A stretch of 64,000 nucleotides of DNA from JAAZMI01 sp050948785 (GCA_050948785.1 JBMNEM010000006.1:186001-250000), one strand, 5' to 3'. Positions 1 to 9,728 are shown, counted from the stretch's first letter. Made by a program: numbers and translations. Notes: generated by a model from the sequence alone, not told the origin.

Positions 1-472
1 GGTTCAGGCCTTTACGTGAAGAAAGACTTCCCCCGTGGATTACTACCGTTTCAACCTCTACAGGAGTTATTTTCACCACTCGAAGTTCAATCAAACCATC
101 ATCCAGTAAAATGCGGTCGCCCTCTTTTAAATCCGCGGGCAAACCCCGGTAGGTAACGCTGACTCTACGATGATCTCCGGCGCAATCCGCAGTTGTCAGG
201 GTAAAGCGTTCCCCCTCAACAAGCTCTACCTCTCCCTGCCGGAAATCCCTGACTCGTATTTCCGGCCCACGGGTATCAACCAGGATGGCCACCTTTTTAC
301 CTGCCTGTCGGCTCGCCTGGCGGATCTTTTTAATACTGTCGGCATGAATCTCCAGGTTACCGTGGGAAAAATTTATGCGAGCAACATCCATACCCTTCTC
401 AATCAGGGTTTTAATTGTTTGCAGATCCTCTGAAGCCGGCCCAATGGTACAGACTATTTTCGTCCGCCGCAC
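1..472 (-). CDS. pyk: Pyruvate kinase, N-terminal part (3' end outside window)
   Basis: The minus strand from a GTG at 472 runs open to the window edge and encodes the first ~157 residues of pyruvate kinase, which makes pyruvate and ATP from phosphoenolpyruvate and ADP in the last step of glycolysis. The N-terminus (RRTKIVCTIGPAS, then MDVARINFSHG and VAILVDTRGPEIR) is characteristic of the TIM-barrel start and the beginning of the B domain follows. The GTG start is preceded by an AAGGGGAGA ribosome binding site, only 14 nt after the pfkA stop, so it is co-transcribed with pfkA. The C-terminal two thirds, with any regulatory domain, cannot be seen. Confidence 0.93.
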   Translation of the reverse strand, partial: MRRTKIVCTIGPASEDLQTIKTLIEKGMDVARINFSHGNLEIHADSIKKIRQASRQAGKKVAILVDTRGPEIRVRDFRQGEVELVEGERFTLTTADCAGDHRRVSVTYRGLPADLKEGDRILLDDGLIELRVVKITPVEVETVVIHGGSLSSRKGLN

Positions 473-486
473 CTAGATCTCTCCCC

Positions 487-1446
487 TTAAATGGCCAGAA
501 TACCGGCCAAATCATAATCACTCCATAAAAAATCTTTCTTACTGTTAAAAATTTCCTCATAGGGCACCCCCCTGATTTCACCTTTCCAATAACCAAGGGC
601 CTGGTTTCTTTTGTTTTCCAGCAGCAGATCTACCGCCTTACCCCCCATACGGCTGGCCAGGACGCGATCAAAGGCTGTCGGGGTGCCGCCTCTTTGCAGG
701 TGACCCAAAATTATGACCCGCACTTCCATCTGGAGAAGCCTCTTAATTCCCTCTCCCACGCTTACAGCGTTGGCCGCACCTTCGGCCACCAGAATAATAC
801 TATGACGCTTGCCTCTTTTCACACCCCGCAGCAGGCGGCTGCATACCTCCTCGATGCTAAAAGGGACCTCGGGGACAATAATGGATTCTGCTCCTCCCGC
901 CAATCCGGCCACCAAGGCTATATGCCCCGTATCGCGCCCCATAACCTCGATGACATAGATCCTCTCATGAGAAGTAGCCGTATCCCGGACTCTGTTGATC
1001 GCATCGATTACCGTATTGATTGCCGTATCAAAACCAATACAAAAATCAGTACAGGGAATATCATTGTCAATGGTCGCTGGAATGCCCACCGTGGGGAAAC
1101 CCATATCTTCCAAAATCTTGGCCCCTTTAAAGGAACCATCCCCGCCAATCACTACAATCCCTTCAATTCCTCGTTCTTGCAAGTAAGCGCGTGCTTTTTC
1201 CTGCCCCTTTTTGGTCTGGAAATTCGGACTTCTGGCTGTACGGAGGATCGTGCCGCCCCGGTGTATAATATCAGCCACAGAGCCTAGCTCCAAGGGTATA
1301 ATTTCTCTGTTGATCAACCCCGAAAAACCACGCTGCACACCATAGATCTCCAGCTGATGATAGATACTTTTGCGTACCACCGCCCGGATGGCCGCATTCA
1401 TGCCTGGAGCATCACCCCCGCTGGTTAGAACAGCGATTTTTTTCAA
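487..1446 (-). CDS. pfkA: ATP-dependent 6-phosphofructokinase
   Basis: Phosphorylates fructose 6-phosphate to fructose 1,6-bisphosphate, the committed step of glycolysis, in the cytoplasm. The 319-residue length is normal for bacterial PfkA. Visible motifs are the N-terminal nucleotide loop (TSGGDAPGMNAAIRAVVR), the GGDGS loop near residue 102, the PATIDNDI catalytic segment near 123-130 and the substrate-binding MGRDTGHIAL near 169. The GGDGS form fits the ATP-dependent rather than the pyrophosphate-dependent type. It lies between dnaE and pyk, an arrangement common in Firmicutes, and its stop is 14 nt before pyk, so glycolytic flux genes form one transcript. Confidence 0.97.
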   Translation of the reverse strand: MKKIAVLTSGGDAPGMNAAIRAVVRKSIYHQLEIYGVQRGFSGLINREIIPLELGSVADIIHRGGTILRTARSPNFQTKKGQEKARAYLQERGIEGIVVIGGDGSFKGAKILEDMGFPTVGIPATIDNDIPCTDFCIGFDTAINTVIDAINRVRDTATSHERIYVIEVMGRDTGHIALVAGLAGGAESIIVPEVPFSIEEVCSRLLRGVKRGKRHSIILVAEGAANAVSVGEGIKRLLQMEVRVIILGHLQRGGTPTAFDRVLASRMGGKAVDLLLENKRNQALGYWKGEIRGVPYEEIFNSKKDFLWSDYDLAGILAI

Positions 1447-1532
1447 TTTATTTTCCTCCTCTGGACAATTTCAAATCTAATAACCCCTGCCTTTATATTT
1501 CAGTATTTGCGTGTGCAGGAAATTTAATCCCC

Positions 1533-4500
1533 CTAAACATCCCCGGTAGCTGCTAATTGCTGGATTTTCAGACAGCCCGGCCCTAAAAGTTCTTCTACAC
1601 GCCTATAGAGCTGCTCTTCATCTCCTTTAACCCAACATTCCTGCCCCGTTAAAAGCAACCTTGCATATTTTTCAAAATAAAGATAAACCGGGTTTCCCCC
1701 ATGATATGAGGTAAGAATATCTTTCAAGGCGACCATCTCCGCCAGAGGCCTTTCCGCATCGATCCGGATAAAAAGCTGCCGGGGTTCTGCAGGAAAAAAA
1801 GTGGCCTCCCGACAGATAATTTTAACCTCTCCTTCCTCTTTATAATCGGTTTGCCCTTGAAGGAGGACAACCCTGTCTTCCTGCAGGTCCTCCTGGTATT
1901 TCTCGAATAAATCACTAAAAACAACCACTTCAACCTCGCCGGTGAGATCCTCCACTTGCAGAAAAGACATCGGACGCCCTTTTTTTGTATAGATGACACG
2001 CTGCGAGGAGATCATGCCCACGATGGAAACATTACGGCGGTCACCAACTTCCGTCAATGCACCGATAGGGACAATCCCGCGCAGGTTTTCCAGGATAGAG
2101 CGATATTGATCCAAAGGATGGCCGGAGATATAAAGGCCGACCATTTCTTTTTCCAAAGCCAGTTTTTCACGCGGGGAAAACTCCGCCAGGTCCGGAAGAT
2201 CATCCTGGGGAGCCTGCGAGGATTGATCTGCACTCAAGTAAGCAAACATGGAGATCTGCCCGTTTAAGCGATCTTTTTGAGCTTGCTGCCCGTAAGCCAG
2301 AGCCTTCTCCAGGATATTCAGGTACTGGGCGCGCTTTCCACCCAGGGAGTCAAAAGCCCCGCTTTTAATCAGGCTCTCCAATACTTTGCGGTTGCAGGTG
2401 CGCAAATCCACCTTACAACAAAAATCGTAAAGGCCGTCAAATTTCCCCTCTTTCTGCCGCGTTTCCATAATTGTTTCAATCGCACCCTTACCGACATTTT
2501 TAACGGCAGCGAGTCCGAAGCGAATCCGGTTATGCCCCACAGCAGTAAAATTAACATCACTTTCATTTACATCCGGGGGCAAAATTTCGATTCCCTGGCG
2601 GCGACAGTCGGCGATATAAAGAGCTATTTTTTCACTGCTGGACATCACCCCTGTGAGCAGCGCCGCCATAAATTCCAAAGGATGGTTGGCTTTCAAGTAA
2701 GCTGTCTGGTAGGCAATCAGAGCATAAGCCGCGGCATGCGATTTGTTAAAACCGTAGGAAGCAAATTTTACAATCAGATCGTAAAGCTCTTCTCCCAGTT
2801 TTTTTGTGTAGTCCTTTTTCTCCAGTCCTTGGATGAAAATAACCCTTTGCTCATCGAGAATCTCCCGCTTCTTTTTACCGATAGCCCGGCGCAGAAGATC
2901 GGCTTGTCCCAGCGTAAAGCCGGCCATTTTGGCCGCTATTTCCATAATCTGTTCCTGATAAACAATCACGCCGTAGGTTTCCTTGAGAATGGGCTCCAAA
3001 TCGGGATGCAGATACTTGATAGGCCTTAAACCATGCTTACTCTCCACAAAAACAGGGATTTGTTCCATGGGTCCAGGACGGTAAAGCGCCACGACAGCGA
3101 TAATATCCTCAAATTTACTGGGTTTCAAATCCCGAAGAGCGGAACGCATACCGCTGCTCTCCAGCTGAAAAACACCGGCTGTCTCCCCCTGGGACAAAAG
3201 CTTATAAGTAAGGGCATCATCCAGGGGAATGGTCTCCAGTGTGATTTTTTCCCCTTCATTCCGCCGCGCATTGATTTGCCGGATGGTTTCCCCCATGATT
3301 GTCAAAGTGCGCAAACCTAAAAAATCCATCTTCAGCAACCCGAGTTCTTCCAGGGTATTCATGGGAAATTGCGTTACAACAACGTTATCGGCGACTTTCT
3401 GTAAAGGAACATGCTCCACTAGCGGCCTTCCGGCGATGACCACACCGGCGGCATGCGTGGAGGCATGCCGGGGAAGCCCTTCCAGCGCCCGTGAAGTATC
3501 AAGTAAAAGACGATAGCGCGGCTCACTCCGGTAAAGCTCCAGGAGATCTTTATTCATCTCCAGCGCCTTATCAATGGTCATACCTGCTTCAAAGGGGATC
3601 ATTTTCGCCAGGCGGTCCGTTTCGCCATAAGAAATATTTAAAGCCCTGCCCACATCCCGTACTGCCAACCTGGCCGCCATCGTGCCAAAAGTGGCGATCT
3701 GGGCCACGCGGTCCTCACCATATTTTTCCACGACATAGCGGATCACCTCATCACGGCGCTCATAACAAAAATCAATATCGATATCCGGCATAGAAACTCT
3801 TTCCGGATTTAAAAACCTTTCAAAAAGCAAACCATAACGCAAAGGATTGATATTGGTGATGGAAAGAGTATAAGCCACCAGGCTTCCGGCAGCAGAACCG
3901 CGGCCCGGCCCGACCAAAATGCCATGTTCATGGGCAAAACGTACGAAATCCCAAACAATCAGGAAATAACCGGCATAGCCCATCTGGTTGATGATCCTCA
4001 ATTCATAGTCCAGACGTTCCTCGATCTCCGGTGTCACACAGGGAAATTTTTCCTTCAGCCCTTGTTCACAAAGGGCCTTTAAATATTCCCCGGCATTTTC
4101 ATAGGAAGAGGGTATCGCATAAGGAGGCAGGTGCATCTGGCCAAAGGAAAACTCAAGCTCAATCCGGTCAGCTATTTTAACGGTATTTTCAAACACTTCT
4201 GCCGGAAAATCGCTAAAAACTGCCCGCATCTCCTCTTCATCTTTAAAATAAAACTCGTTTCCCTCAAATTTTAAACGATTTTCATCTTCTACACTCTTAC
4301 CTGTCTGGATACAGAGTAAAACATCATGAGCACGGGCATCCTCCTGCTCCAAATAATGGACATCATTGCTGACCACCAAGGGAATACCCGTTTCCCCCCC
4401 CAGTTCCAATAGTTTCCTATTGAGCCCTTTTTGTTCCGGGAGCCCGTGTTCCTGCAATTCAAGGTAAAAATTATCCGGGCCGAAAGTATCCCGGTACCAG

Positions 4501-4973
4501 CAGGCTGTTTGCCAGGCTTTTTCCTCTTCCCCGGCCAGCAACAGCCTGGGAATCTCACCGGCCTGACAGGCACTTAAAGCAATGAGCCCCTCTTTGTACT
4601 TTTCAAGGATTTCCCGATCCACACGGGGTTTATAATAAAAACCTTCCAGATAACCGGCTGTCACCAGCTGCATCAGGTTCAGGTATCCCTGCATATTTTT
4701 CGCCAGCAGAACGAGGTGAAAGCGGGTATCGTCCCGCCCCGGCTCCTTTTGCCAGCGGCCTCTGGGAGCCACATAAACCTCACACCCGATAATCGGTTTG
4801 ATCCCCTTCTGCCGCGCCGCCTTATAAAAATCAATAACCCCATAAAGGTTACCATGATCAGTAATCGCCACTGCCGGCATGCCAAGTTTGTGCGCTTTCT
4901 CCACCACTTTGTCAATACGTGCAGCTCCGTCCAGGAGGCTGTATTCAGTATGCACATGTAAATGAACAAACAA
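1533..4973 (-). CDS. dnaE: DNA polymerase III alpha subunit (DnaE)
   Basis: Replicative C-family DNA polymerase subunit of 1146 residues. The N-terminal PHP domain begins at once with HLHVHTEYSLLDG (residues 4-16). The catalytic palm carries the acidic PDIDIDF motif near residue 395, followed by finger and helix-hairpin-helix regions, and an OB-fold region lies near residues 990-1060 (VSIVGMISSQRV). The length fits the DnaE1/DnaE3 group rather than PolC. Translation appears to start at TTG (4973), because the PHP motif follows immediately and no upstream start is available. It is the first gene of the dnaE-pfkA-pyk group. In Firmicutes that also have PolC, DnaE extends primers on the lagging strand; whether PolC exists here cannot be judged. 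Confidence 0.97.
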   Translation of the reverse strand: MFVHLHVHTEYSLLDGAARIDKVVEKAHKLGMPAVAITDHGNLYGVIDFYKAARQKGIKPIIGCEVYVAPRGRWQKEPGRDDTRFHLVLLAKNMQGYLNLMQLVTAGYLEGFYYKPRVDREILEKYKEGLIALSACQAGEIPRLLLAGEEEKAWQTACWYRDTFGPDNFYLELQEHGLPEQKGLNRKLLELGGETGIPLVVSNDVHYLEQEDARAHDVLLCIQTGKSVEDENRLKFEGNEFYFKDEEEMRAVFSDFPAEVFENTVKIADRIELEFSFGQMHLPPYAIPSSYENAGEYLKALCEQGLKEKFPCVTPEIEERLDYELRIINQMGYAGYFLIVWDFVRFAHEHGILVGPGRGSAAGSLVAYTLSITNINPLRYGLLFERFLNPERVSMPDIDIDFCYERRDEVIRYVVEKYGEDRVAQIATFGTMAARLAVRDVGRALNISYGETDRLAKMIPFEAGMTIDKALEMNKDLLELYRSEPRYRLLLDTSRALEGLPRHASTHAAGVVIAGRPLVEHVPLQKVADNVVVTQFPMNTLEELGLLKMDFLGLRTLTIMGETIRQINARRNEGEKITLETIPLDDALTYKLLSQGETAGVFQLESSGMRSALRDLKPSKFEDIIAVVALYRPGPMEQIPVFVESKHGLRPIKYLHPDLEPILKETYGVIVYQEQIMEIAAKMAGFTLGQADLLRRAIGKKKREILDEQRVIFIQGLEKKDYTKKLGEELYDLIVKFASYGFNKSHAAAYALIAYQTAYLKANHPLEFMAALLTGVMSSSEKIALYIADCRRQGIEILPPDVNESDVNFTAVGHNRIRFGLAAVKNVGKGAIETIMETRQKEGKFDGLYDFCCKVDLRTCNRKVLESLIKSGAFDSLGGKRAQYLNILEKALAYGQQAQKDRLNGQISMFAYLSADQSSQAPQDDLPDLAEFSPREKLALEKEMVGLYISGHPLDQYRSILENLRGIVPIGALTEVGDRRNVSIVGMISSQRVIYTKKGRPMSFLQVEDLTGEVEVVVFSDLFEKYQEDLQEDRVVLLQGQTDYKEEGEVKIICREATFFPAEPRQLFIRIDAERPLAEMVALKDILTSYHGGNPVYLYFEKYARLLLTGQECWVKGDEEQLYRRVEELLGPGCLKIQQLAATGDV

Positions 4974-5151
4974 AAAAATTCCCCCGACCGTTTTATTATG
5001 TTCTAGTATTTCGACCCTTAGTAAAAAAACCCTTTAAAAGTAAAAGGGGCAATCAAAAATCATCATTCCGATTCAACAGGGCAATTCATCACCGGAGCAA
5101 GCCTAATGGATTTTCCCTGTGGCCGTATAACTGTATAACTAAACAAGAATC

Positions 5152-5325
5152 CTAACGGCGGAGCGAAAAGTTCTTCAGGAAAGCTACCGCCACCAGCACG
5201 CAAAGAGCTGTCCAGGCCGTGGCAAAAAGACCTTCCAGAGTGGAAAACCCTATCCGGGGAAGGGTGAGCATGCCTACCGTTAATAAAAGACAGGATAAAA
5301 GGGAACCCAGTTCGTCTATTTTCAT
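5152..5325 (-). CDS. Small two-helix membrane protein, unknown function
   Basis: A 57-residue reading frame that starts with ATG at 5325, preceded by a GAGGT ribosome binding site at 8-9 nt spacing, and ends at TAG (5152). It begins MKIDELGSLLSCLLLTVG and contains two hydrophobic stretches (about residues 8-22 and 35-49) separated by a short polar turn with PRIG, ending in basic NFSLRR. This predicts a small hairpin membrane protein with a basic tail. I do not recognise a family. It fills the gap between trmL and dnaE on the same strand. The good ribosome binding site and membrane-like composition support it as a real gene, but it is short. Confidence 0.5.
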   Translation of the reverse strand: MKIDELGSLLSCLLLTVGMLTLPRIGFSTLEGLFATAWTALCVLVAVAFLKNFSLRR

Positions 5326-5429
5326 AGCTTGTAAACCTCATTCCCGCACAAATCATTTGTTTCTAATTTATTATATGCTCACCACCGCATATTTTTACTG
5401 CCGATAGGCACTTTTGTTGAAATGCCAGG

Positions 5430-5891
5430 CTACTTCATACCGGGGTATCCCTGCTGGCGCAGGGCTTCATAGAGAACTACAGCCACAGCATTGGCCAGAT
5501 TCAAAGAGCGGGGAATATCTGCCGTCATCGGTATTCTGAAACAGTGCTCCGGCCATCTTTCCAGCAACTCCGGCGCCAAACCGGCTGTTTCTTTCCCAAA
5601 AACTAAAAAATCTTCCGCTGTATAAGAAATTTCCGTATAAGATTTTTTCGCCCTGGTCGTAAAAAAATAAAAATTTAAGCCTGGATAGATATTGTAAAGA
5701 CTCTCGAAATCCCTGTAAGAGTAGCATAAAAGATGGGGCCAGTAATCCAAGCCGGCACGACGCAAATAACGGTCCGCCAGAGAAAACCCCAAATCACCGA
5801 CAAGATGAAGACTGGTATTTGTCAGCACACATGTCCGGGCAATATTACCTGTATTCGGCGGTATCTCCGGCTCAATCAGCACTACGTGCAT
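5430..5891 (-). CDS. trmL: tRNA (cytidine(34)-2'-O)-methyltransferase TrmL
   Basis: SPOUT-class methyltransferase that 2'-O-methylates the wobble nucleotide (C34 or cmnm5U34) of tRNA-Leu isoacceptors using S-adenosylmethionine. The 153-residue size is typical for TrmL/CspR. The N-terminus VVLIEPEIPPNTGNIARTC carries the conserved EPEIPxNTGNIxR signature, and the C-terminal knot motifs FGKETAGL (near residue 103) and IPMTADIPRSLNLANAVAV (near 125-143) bind SAM. It begins 3 nt after the upstream methyltransferase stop, so the two are translationally coupled. Confidence 0.95.
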   Translation of the reverse strand: MHVVLIEPEIPPNTGNIARTCVLTNTSLHLVGDLGFSLADRYLRRAGLDYWPHLLCYSYRDFESLYNIYPGLNFYFFTTRAKKSYTEISYTAEDFLVFGKETAGLAPELLERWPEHCFRIPMTADIPRSLNLANAVAVVLYEALRQQGYPGMK

Positions 5892-5894
5892 GCT

Positions 5895-6650
5895 TTAAAC
5901 CTCCCGCTGCACAACATAAAATATATTCCGATCTTCCGGCGCGGGTTCCACCATGGTAAAAGCCCTGTAACATGATTTTAGCTGCCAGCCGGTTTCCAGC
6001 AGGACCGGTTCCAATTCCTCACGGGAATAAGAGCGTTCCCTGTGCTCTTCCTGTATCTTCTCATAAAGCCCCTCATCCCCACGGATAAAAGCTGTGAGTT
6101 TAATTCTCCAGATTTTTTCCCCGGGTTCCAGGCAGCTCTCCCAGATTAAAGTAATCTCTTCATCTTCAAGCCAGGAAACCTCCGGTGTAGTGCCGGCAGG
6201 AAGCTTTTCCACCAGGTTTAAATTAAAGATAAAGTACCCCCCCGGGCGCAAAACAGCCCGTATACTCTGCAAAGCCTTTTTTAAATCCTCGACAGTCAAA
6301 AGATAATTCAAGCCATCCTGATAGAGCACAATCACGTCAGCTTGAAAGGGCAGCTGCAAACTGCGCATATCCTGCCGGTAAAATTTAACCTCCAGGCCGG
6401 AATCCCGAGCCTTCTGCCCGGCTACCGCCAGCATTTCCGAGGAAATATCCGCTCCATAAACACAGTAACCCCTCTCCGCCCAGGGAAATGTCGAATTGCC
6501 CGTTCCACAGGCCAAATCCAAAACAACCCGACAAGGCTGTATCTGAAAATGTTCAAAAATTTCCTCCAGGTAATCAGCCCATTCCTGGTAGTTTACCCCG
6601 CTCAAAAGATAATCATAAATGCGAGCCAAACCCCCATAAGTCTGTGCCAT
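5895..6650 (-). CDS. Class I SAM-dependent methyltransferase
   Basis: A 251-residue Rossmann-fold methyltransferase starting MAQTYGGLARIYDYLL. Motif I is VLDLACGTGNSTF (near residues 43-55), followed by the acidic DISSEM and a VIVLYQDGLNYLL segment. A second all-beta C-terminal part (LEDEEITLIWESCLEP) resembles the small-molecule methyltransferase family often found beside trmL. I chose the ATG at 6650 because AGGGGGTGA lies 6 nt upstream; a GTG three codons earlier has a poorer signal. It lies 3 nt from trmL in the same operon. The substrate cannot be told from sequence. Confidence 0.85.
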   Translation of the reverse strand: MAQTYGGLARIYDYLLSGVNYQEWADYLEEIFEHFQIQPCRVVLDLACGTGNSTFPWAERGYCVYGADISSEMLAVAGQKARDSGLEVKFYRQDMRSLQLPFQADVIVLYQDGLNYLLTVEDLKKALQSIRAVLRPGGYFIFNLNLVEKLPAGTTPEVSWLEDEEITLIWESCLEPGEKIWRIKLTAFIRGDEGLYEKIQEEHRERSYSREELEPVLLETGWQLKSCYRAFTMVEPAPEDRNIFYVVQREV

Positions 6651-6720
6651 CCCTTTCACCCCCTACAATCAGCATTAGAAAAACAGGTTGAACAGCATTA
6701 CCCTGCCGCAGGGCCAACCA

Positions 6721-6822
6721 CGGGGACGGGCCTTGTGGCTGGCAAGGGCAACTACAGCTAACACGGCTAATGCCCCAGCTGCTATAGCGGCCATGCAAGC
6801 AATCACAAGAACCGTCCCTCCG
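6721..6822. repeat. 102-bp direct repeat, copy 1
   Basis: A 102-bp block that recurs at 6884-6985 with only two mismatches (100/102 identical). It starts with CGGGGACGGG and ends with AACCGTCCCTCCG. The ends carry GGGACGG/CCGTCCC half-sites that can pair with each other. It fills the gap between the Lon-family gene and the methyltransferase. Read on the minus strand, each copy could encode a hydrophobic segment, but the two copies are in different frames in the longest ORF. Confidence 0.85.
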
Positions 6823-6883
6823 ATTTCTTGGCTGGTGCCTGCTGCCGGTTACCAACCACCAGAACCGTCCCCGCGTCACCTCC

Positions 6884-6985
6884 CGGGGACGGGCCTTGTG
6901 GCTGGCAAGGGCAACTACAGCTAACACGGCTAATGCCCCAGCTGCTATAGCGGCTACGCAAGCAATCACAAGAACCGTCCCTCCG
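6884..6985. repeat. 102-bp direct repeat, copy 2
   Basis: Second copy of the block at 6721-6822, offset by 163 bp, with differences only in the CCATGC/CTACGC region. The 61 bp between the copies contains another GAACCGTCCCCG half-site, so the whole 6721-6985 segment looks like a small, internally duplicated repeat element. Confidence 0.85.
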
Positions 6986-7015
6986 GTTTCCCCGCGGCTG
7001 AGCGCTGGGTCCGGC

Positions 7016-9487
7016 TCAATAATGTAAGGATTCGGGTGGGGCGTCAGCATCCTGATGCTCAATGGTTTTTTCCTGTTCGCCTGCTTTTTCCGGTTCCCGG
7101 GCCTTTCTGCTCAGCAGCTTATGGTATTCTTTTAAATTTTTCTCGACCAGAGCATTTATGGTTCCCTCGGGATATTTACCGTTCTCGTCCCGTTCCCCTG
7201 CCGGCAAACCGGTGAGGATCTCCAGGCCCTCGTCGATAGTATTTACGGCATAGAGATGAAATTTATTCTCCCGGACCGCTTCCACGACCTCTGCATCCAG
7301 CATCAGATTGGCAATATTCTGCTGGGGAATGAGCACCCCCTGCTCCCCTGTAAGGCCCTGCAATTTGCAGGCGGCAAAAAACCCTTCAATTTTTCTGGTA
7401 ATGCCTCCCACAGGCTGAATTTCACCCTTCTGATTCACGGAACCCGTTACAGCAATACTCTGCTTTAAGGGAACATCGATGATACTGGAAAGCAGAGCAT
7501 AAAGTTCAGCACTGGAGGCGCTGTCCCCGTCAACCCCTTCATAAGACTGTTCAAAACAAATACTGGCCGAGAGAGTCAGCGGTATATGCCGGGCATATTT
7601 TTGGCCAAGATAGCCGCTGATAATCAGAACCCCCTTGTCGTGGATCCGGCCGCTCATTTTACTTTCCCTTTCGATGTTGACAATACCCCGCCGCCCCAAG
7701 TAGGTCGCTGCGGTAATCCGGGAAGGCTTCCCAAAAGTATAATCTCCCAGGTTAATAACCGCCAGCCCATTAATCTGGCCCACCTTTTCCCCGGAGAAAT
7801 CCAGTAAAATCTGCCCTTCGTCCACCATCTCCAGGAGCCTTTTTTCGTATTTGTCCGAACGGAAGATCTTTTCCTTGATCGCTTTATCCACATGCTGAGC
7901 GCTGACATAATCATGACCTTGCAAACCCGCCCAGGCATCTGCCTCATAAAGAATTTCCACAATCTCGTTAAAACGTGTGGAGAGTTTCTCCTGATGTTCG
8001 GCCAAACGGGAACTGTATTCCACGACCCGGCCCACCCCCGAACGATCAAAATGCCTTAAGCCTTCCCTCTGACAATGCGAAGAGATAAAATTAGCCATTT
8101 TAGCTACATTTTGGGACGAACGTTCCATCACCACGTCGAAATCCGCTTTAATCTTAAAAAGTTTACGGAAATCTTCGTCATAGCGGTACAACAGATGGTA
8201 GAGCATGGGATTGCCGATCAGGATCACTTTTATATCCAAAGGGATCGGCTCCGGCTTGAGCGTCGTCATCGTCAGAAGCGCGTACTGTTCCCCGATAGTT
8301 TCAATGCGTACTTCCTTTGTTTTTAAAACGCGCTTTAGAACCTCCCAGGACTGAAAATTCAGCAGAAGATCATTGGCCTGCAAAATCAGGTAACCCCCAT
8401 TGGCCCGGTGAAAGGCCCCTCCTTTAATCATGGTAAAATCTGTAGTAACCATGCCCAACCTGTTTTCATGTTCGATCCTTCCGATCAAATTATAATAGGT
8501 CGGATTAGACTCCACGACAACAGGGGCACCTTTGGTTTCCCGATTATCAATAACCAGGTTTACAGTATATTTTGTAGCTGCTGCCTCGCGGCCGTAGTGC
8601 CGGAGCCAGGGGAAAGAGAATTGTTTATCGTCCTCATCTTCTTTAAAATCGCTTATATTGTCCAGGACATCATCACGCAGGGCTTCCAGGTAATGGATCA
8701 CTTTGGGAAATTTATTATACTCTTCCTTGAGTTCTTCAATCAGATGCCCGGTAGCGTGGAGAACTGTTTTATAATCGAGTTCTTTGATTTCATCCCTTAA
8801 GTTTTTTTCTTCATTTTGGATGCGCCTGGAAATCTCCATCGCCTTAAATTGCACTTCAGTTGACTTTTTCTCCAATTCTTCTCTTTCCTGTTTTTCCAGT
8901 TGGTCAAATTCCTCTTCGCTCAGTTCTTTACCATCTTTTAGGGGAATGCTCAGAAATCCCGTACTCGTCCGCTTAAGCATAAAACTATTTTCCTGGGCCA
9001 CATTGTTGAGGTTGTCCATGAGGGCATTCCTGACCTCTTGAAATTTTTTGACAATAACCCCCTTCTGGCGCTCGTATTCTTCGGTATTCAAGGCCTTGGG
9101 GATTGCTTCTTTCAATTCTTCCAGAAGGTTATGGATATCCCGCGCAAAAACACTACCCATCCCTGCTGGCAGATTTAAAGCTAACGGTTCATCCGGGTTT
9201 TTAAAATTATAAAGATAACACCAATCATCGGGAACAGGATCACAACAAGCTATCTCCTCCGCAACGGCCCGGGCATAGCTGGTTTTCCCCGTACCGGTAA
9301 TCCCCATCATAAAAATGTTATAGCCATGCCCCTTGATTTTTAATCCAAAATCTATCGCCTGAACCGCTCTTTTCTGTCCGACGATACCTTCCAGCGGAAT
9401 AAGTTCCTCTGTTGTGCTAAAAGTAAACATGTCCGGGGCACATTTTTTAAAAATTTTTTCTGCGCTCAGCCTCCTACCATAAACCAT
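7016..9487 (-). CDS. Lon-family ATP-dependent protease (LonB-like, AAA_32 type)
   Basis: An 823-residue AAA+ serine protease of the LonB-like family (COG1067), which lacks the classical Lon N-terminal substrate domain. The Walker A loop GITGTGKT is at residues 62-69. A long helical, glutamate- and lysine-rich insertion follows (about 125-260). The C-terminal protease domain has catalytic Ser in GDSAS (near 655) and Lys in GGITRKIEGF (near 697), the Ser-Lys dyad of Lon. The ATG is preceded by a strong AGGAGG. It would degrade misfolded or regulatory cytoplasmic proteins. It is divergent from the acyl-CoA synthetase gene, with a 241-bp promoter region between them. Confidence 0.9.
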   Translation of the reverse strand: MVYGRRLSAEKIFKKCAPDMFTFSTTEELIPLEGIVGQKRAVQAIDFGLKIKGHGYNIFMMGITGTGKTSYARAVAEEIACCDPVPDDWCYLYNFKNPDEPLALNLPAGMGSVFARDIHNLLEELKEAIPKALNTEEYERQKGVIVKKFQEVRNALMDNLNNVAQENSFMLKRTSTGFLSIPLKDGKELSEEEFDQLEKQEREELEKKSTEVQFKAMEISRRIQNEEKNLRDEIKELDYKTVLHATGHLIEELKEEYNKFPKVIHYLEALRDDVLDNISDFKEDEDDKQFSFPWLRHYGREAAATKYTVNLVIDNRETKGAPVVVESNPTYYNLIGRIEHENRLGMVTTDFTMIKGGAFHRANGGYLILQANDLLLNFQSWEVLKRVLKTKEVRIETIGEQYALLTMTTLKPEPIPLDIKVILIGNPMLYHLLYRYDEDFRKLFKIKADFDVVMERSSQNVAKMANFISSHCQREGLRHFDRSGVGRVVEYSSRLAEHQEKLSTRFNEIVEILYEADAWAGLQGHDYVSAQHVDKAIKEKIFRSDKYEKRLLEMVDEGQILLDFSGEKVGQINGLAVINLGDYTFGKPSRITAATYLGRRGIVNIERESKMSGRIHDKGVLIISGYLGQKYARHIPLTLSASICFEQSYEGVDGDSASSAELYALLSSIIDVPLKQSIAVTGSVNQKGEIQPVGGITRKIEGFFAACKLQGLTGEQGVLIPQQNIANLMLDAEVVEAVRENKFHLYAVNTIDEGLEILTGLPAGERDENGKYPEGTINALVEKNLKEYHKLLSRKAREPEKAGEQEKTIEHQDADAPPESLHY

Positions 9488-9728
9488 TATTTTCCTCCTA
9501 TTTAAAAAGATTCTTTCAAAATCAGATATAATCTCTTTTACTTTTAAAAAAGATACTTCGTTCCCTGAACAGCCTTTTCCTTTCTGGTGATAAAAATTTT
9601 ATACGATCCCGCTTTTAGGCATCTGCAGGATCAGCTCTTTCAATATGCAAATGTATTTTTCGGGAATAAAGGGTATACTTTGAAGGAAAAATAAAATACC
9701 TGAGCATAAGCAGCAAGGAGTAGAAAAC

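Noticed and set aside
487..1446. Plus-strand ORFs opposite pfkA, dnaE, lon and other core genes
   Set aside because: They are antisense shadows of clearly conserved genes, with no ribosome binding sites or recognisable domains.
6613..7062. 149-aa minus-strand ORF over the 102-bp duplication, with one hydrophobic segment
   Set aside because: It overlaps the ends of both neighbouring genes, changes reading frame between the two repeat copies, and has no ribosome binding site, so it is more likely repeat DNA than a gene.
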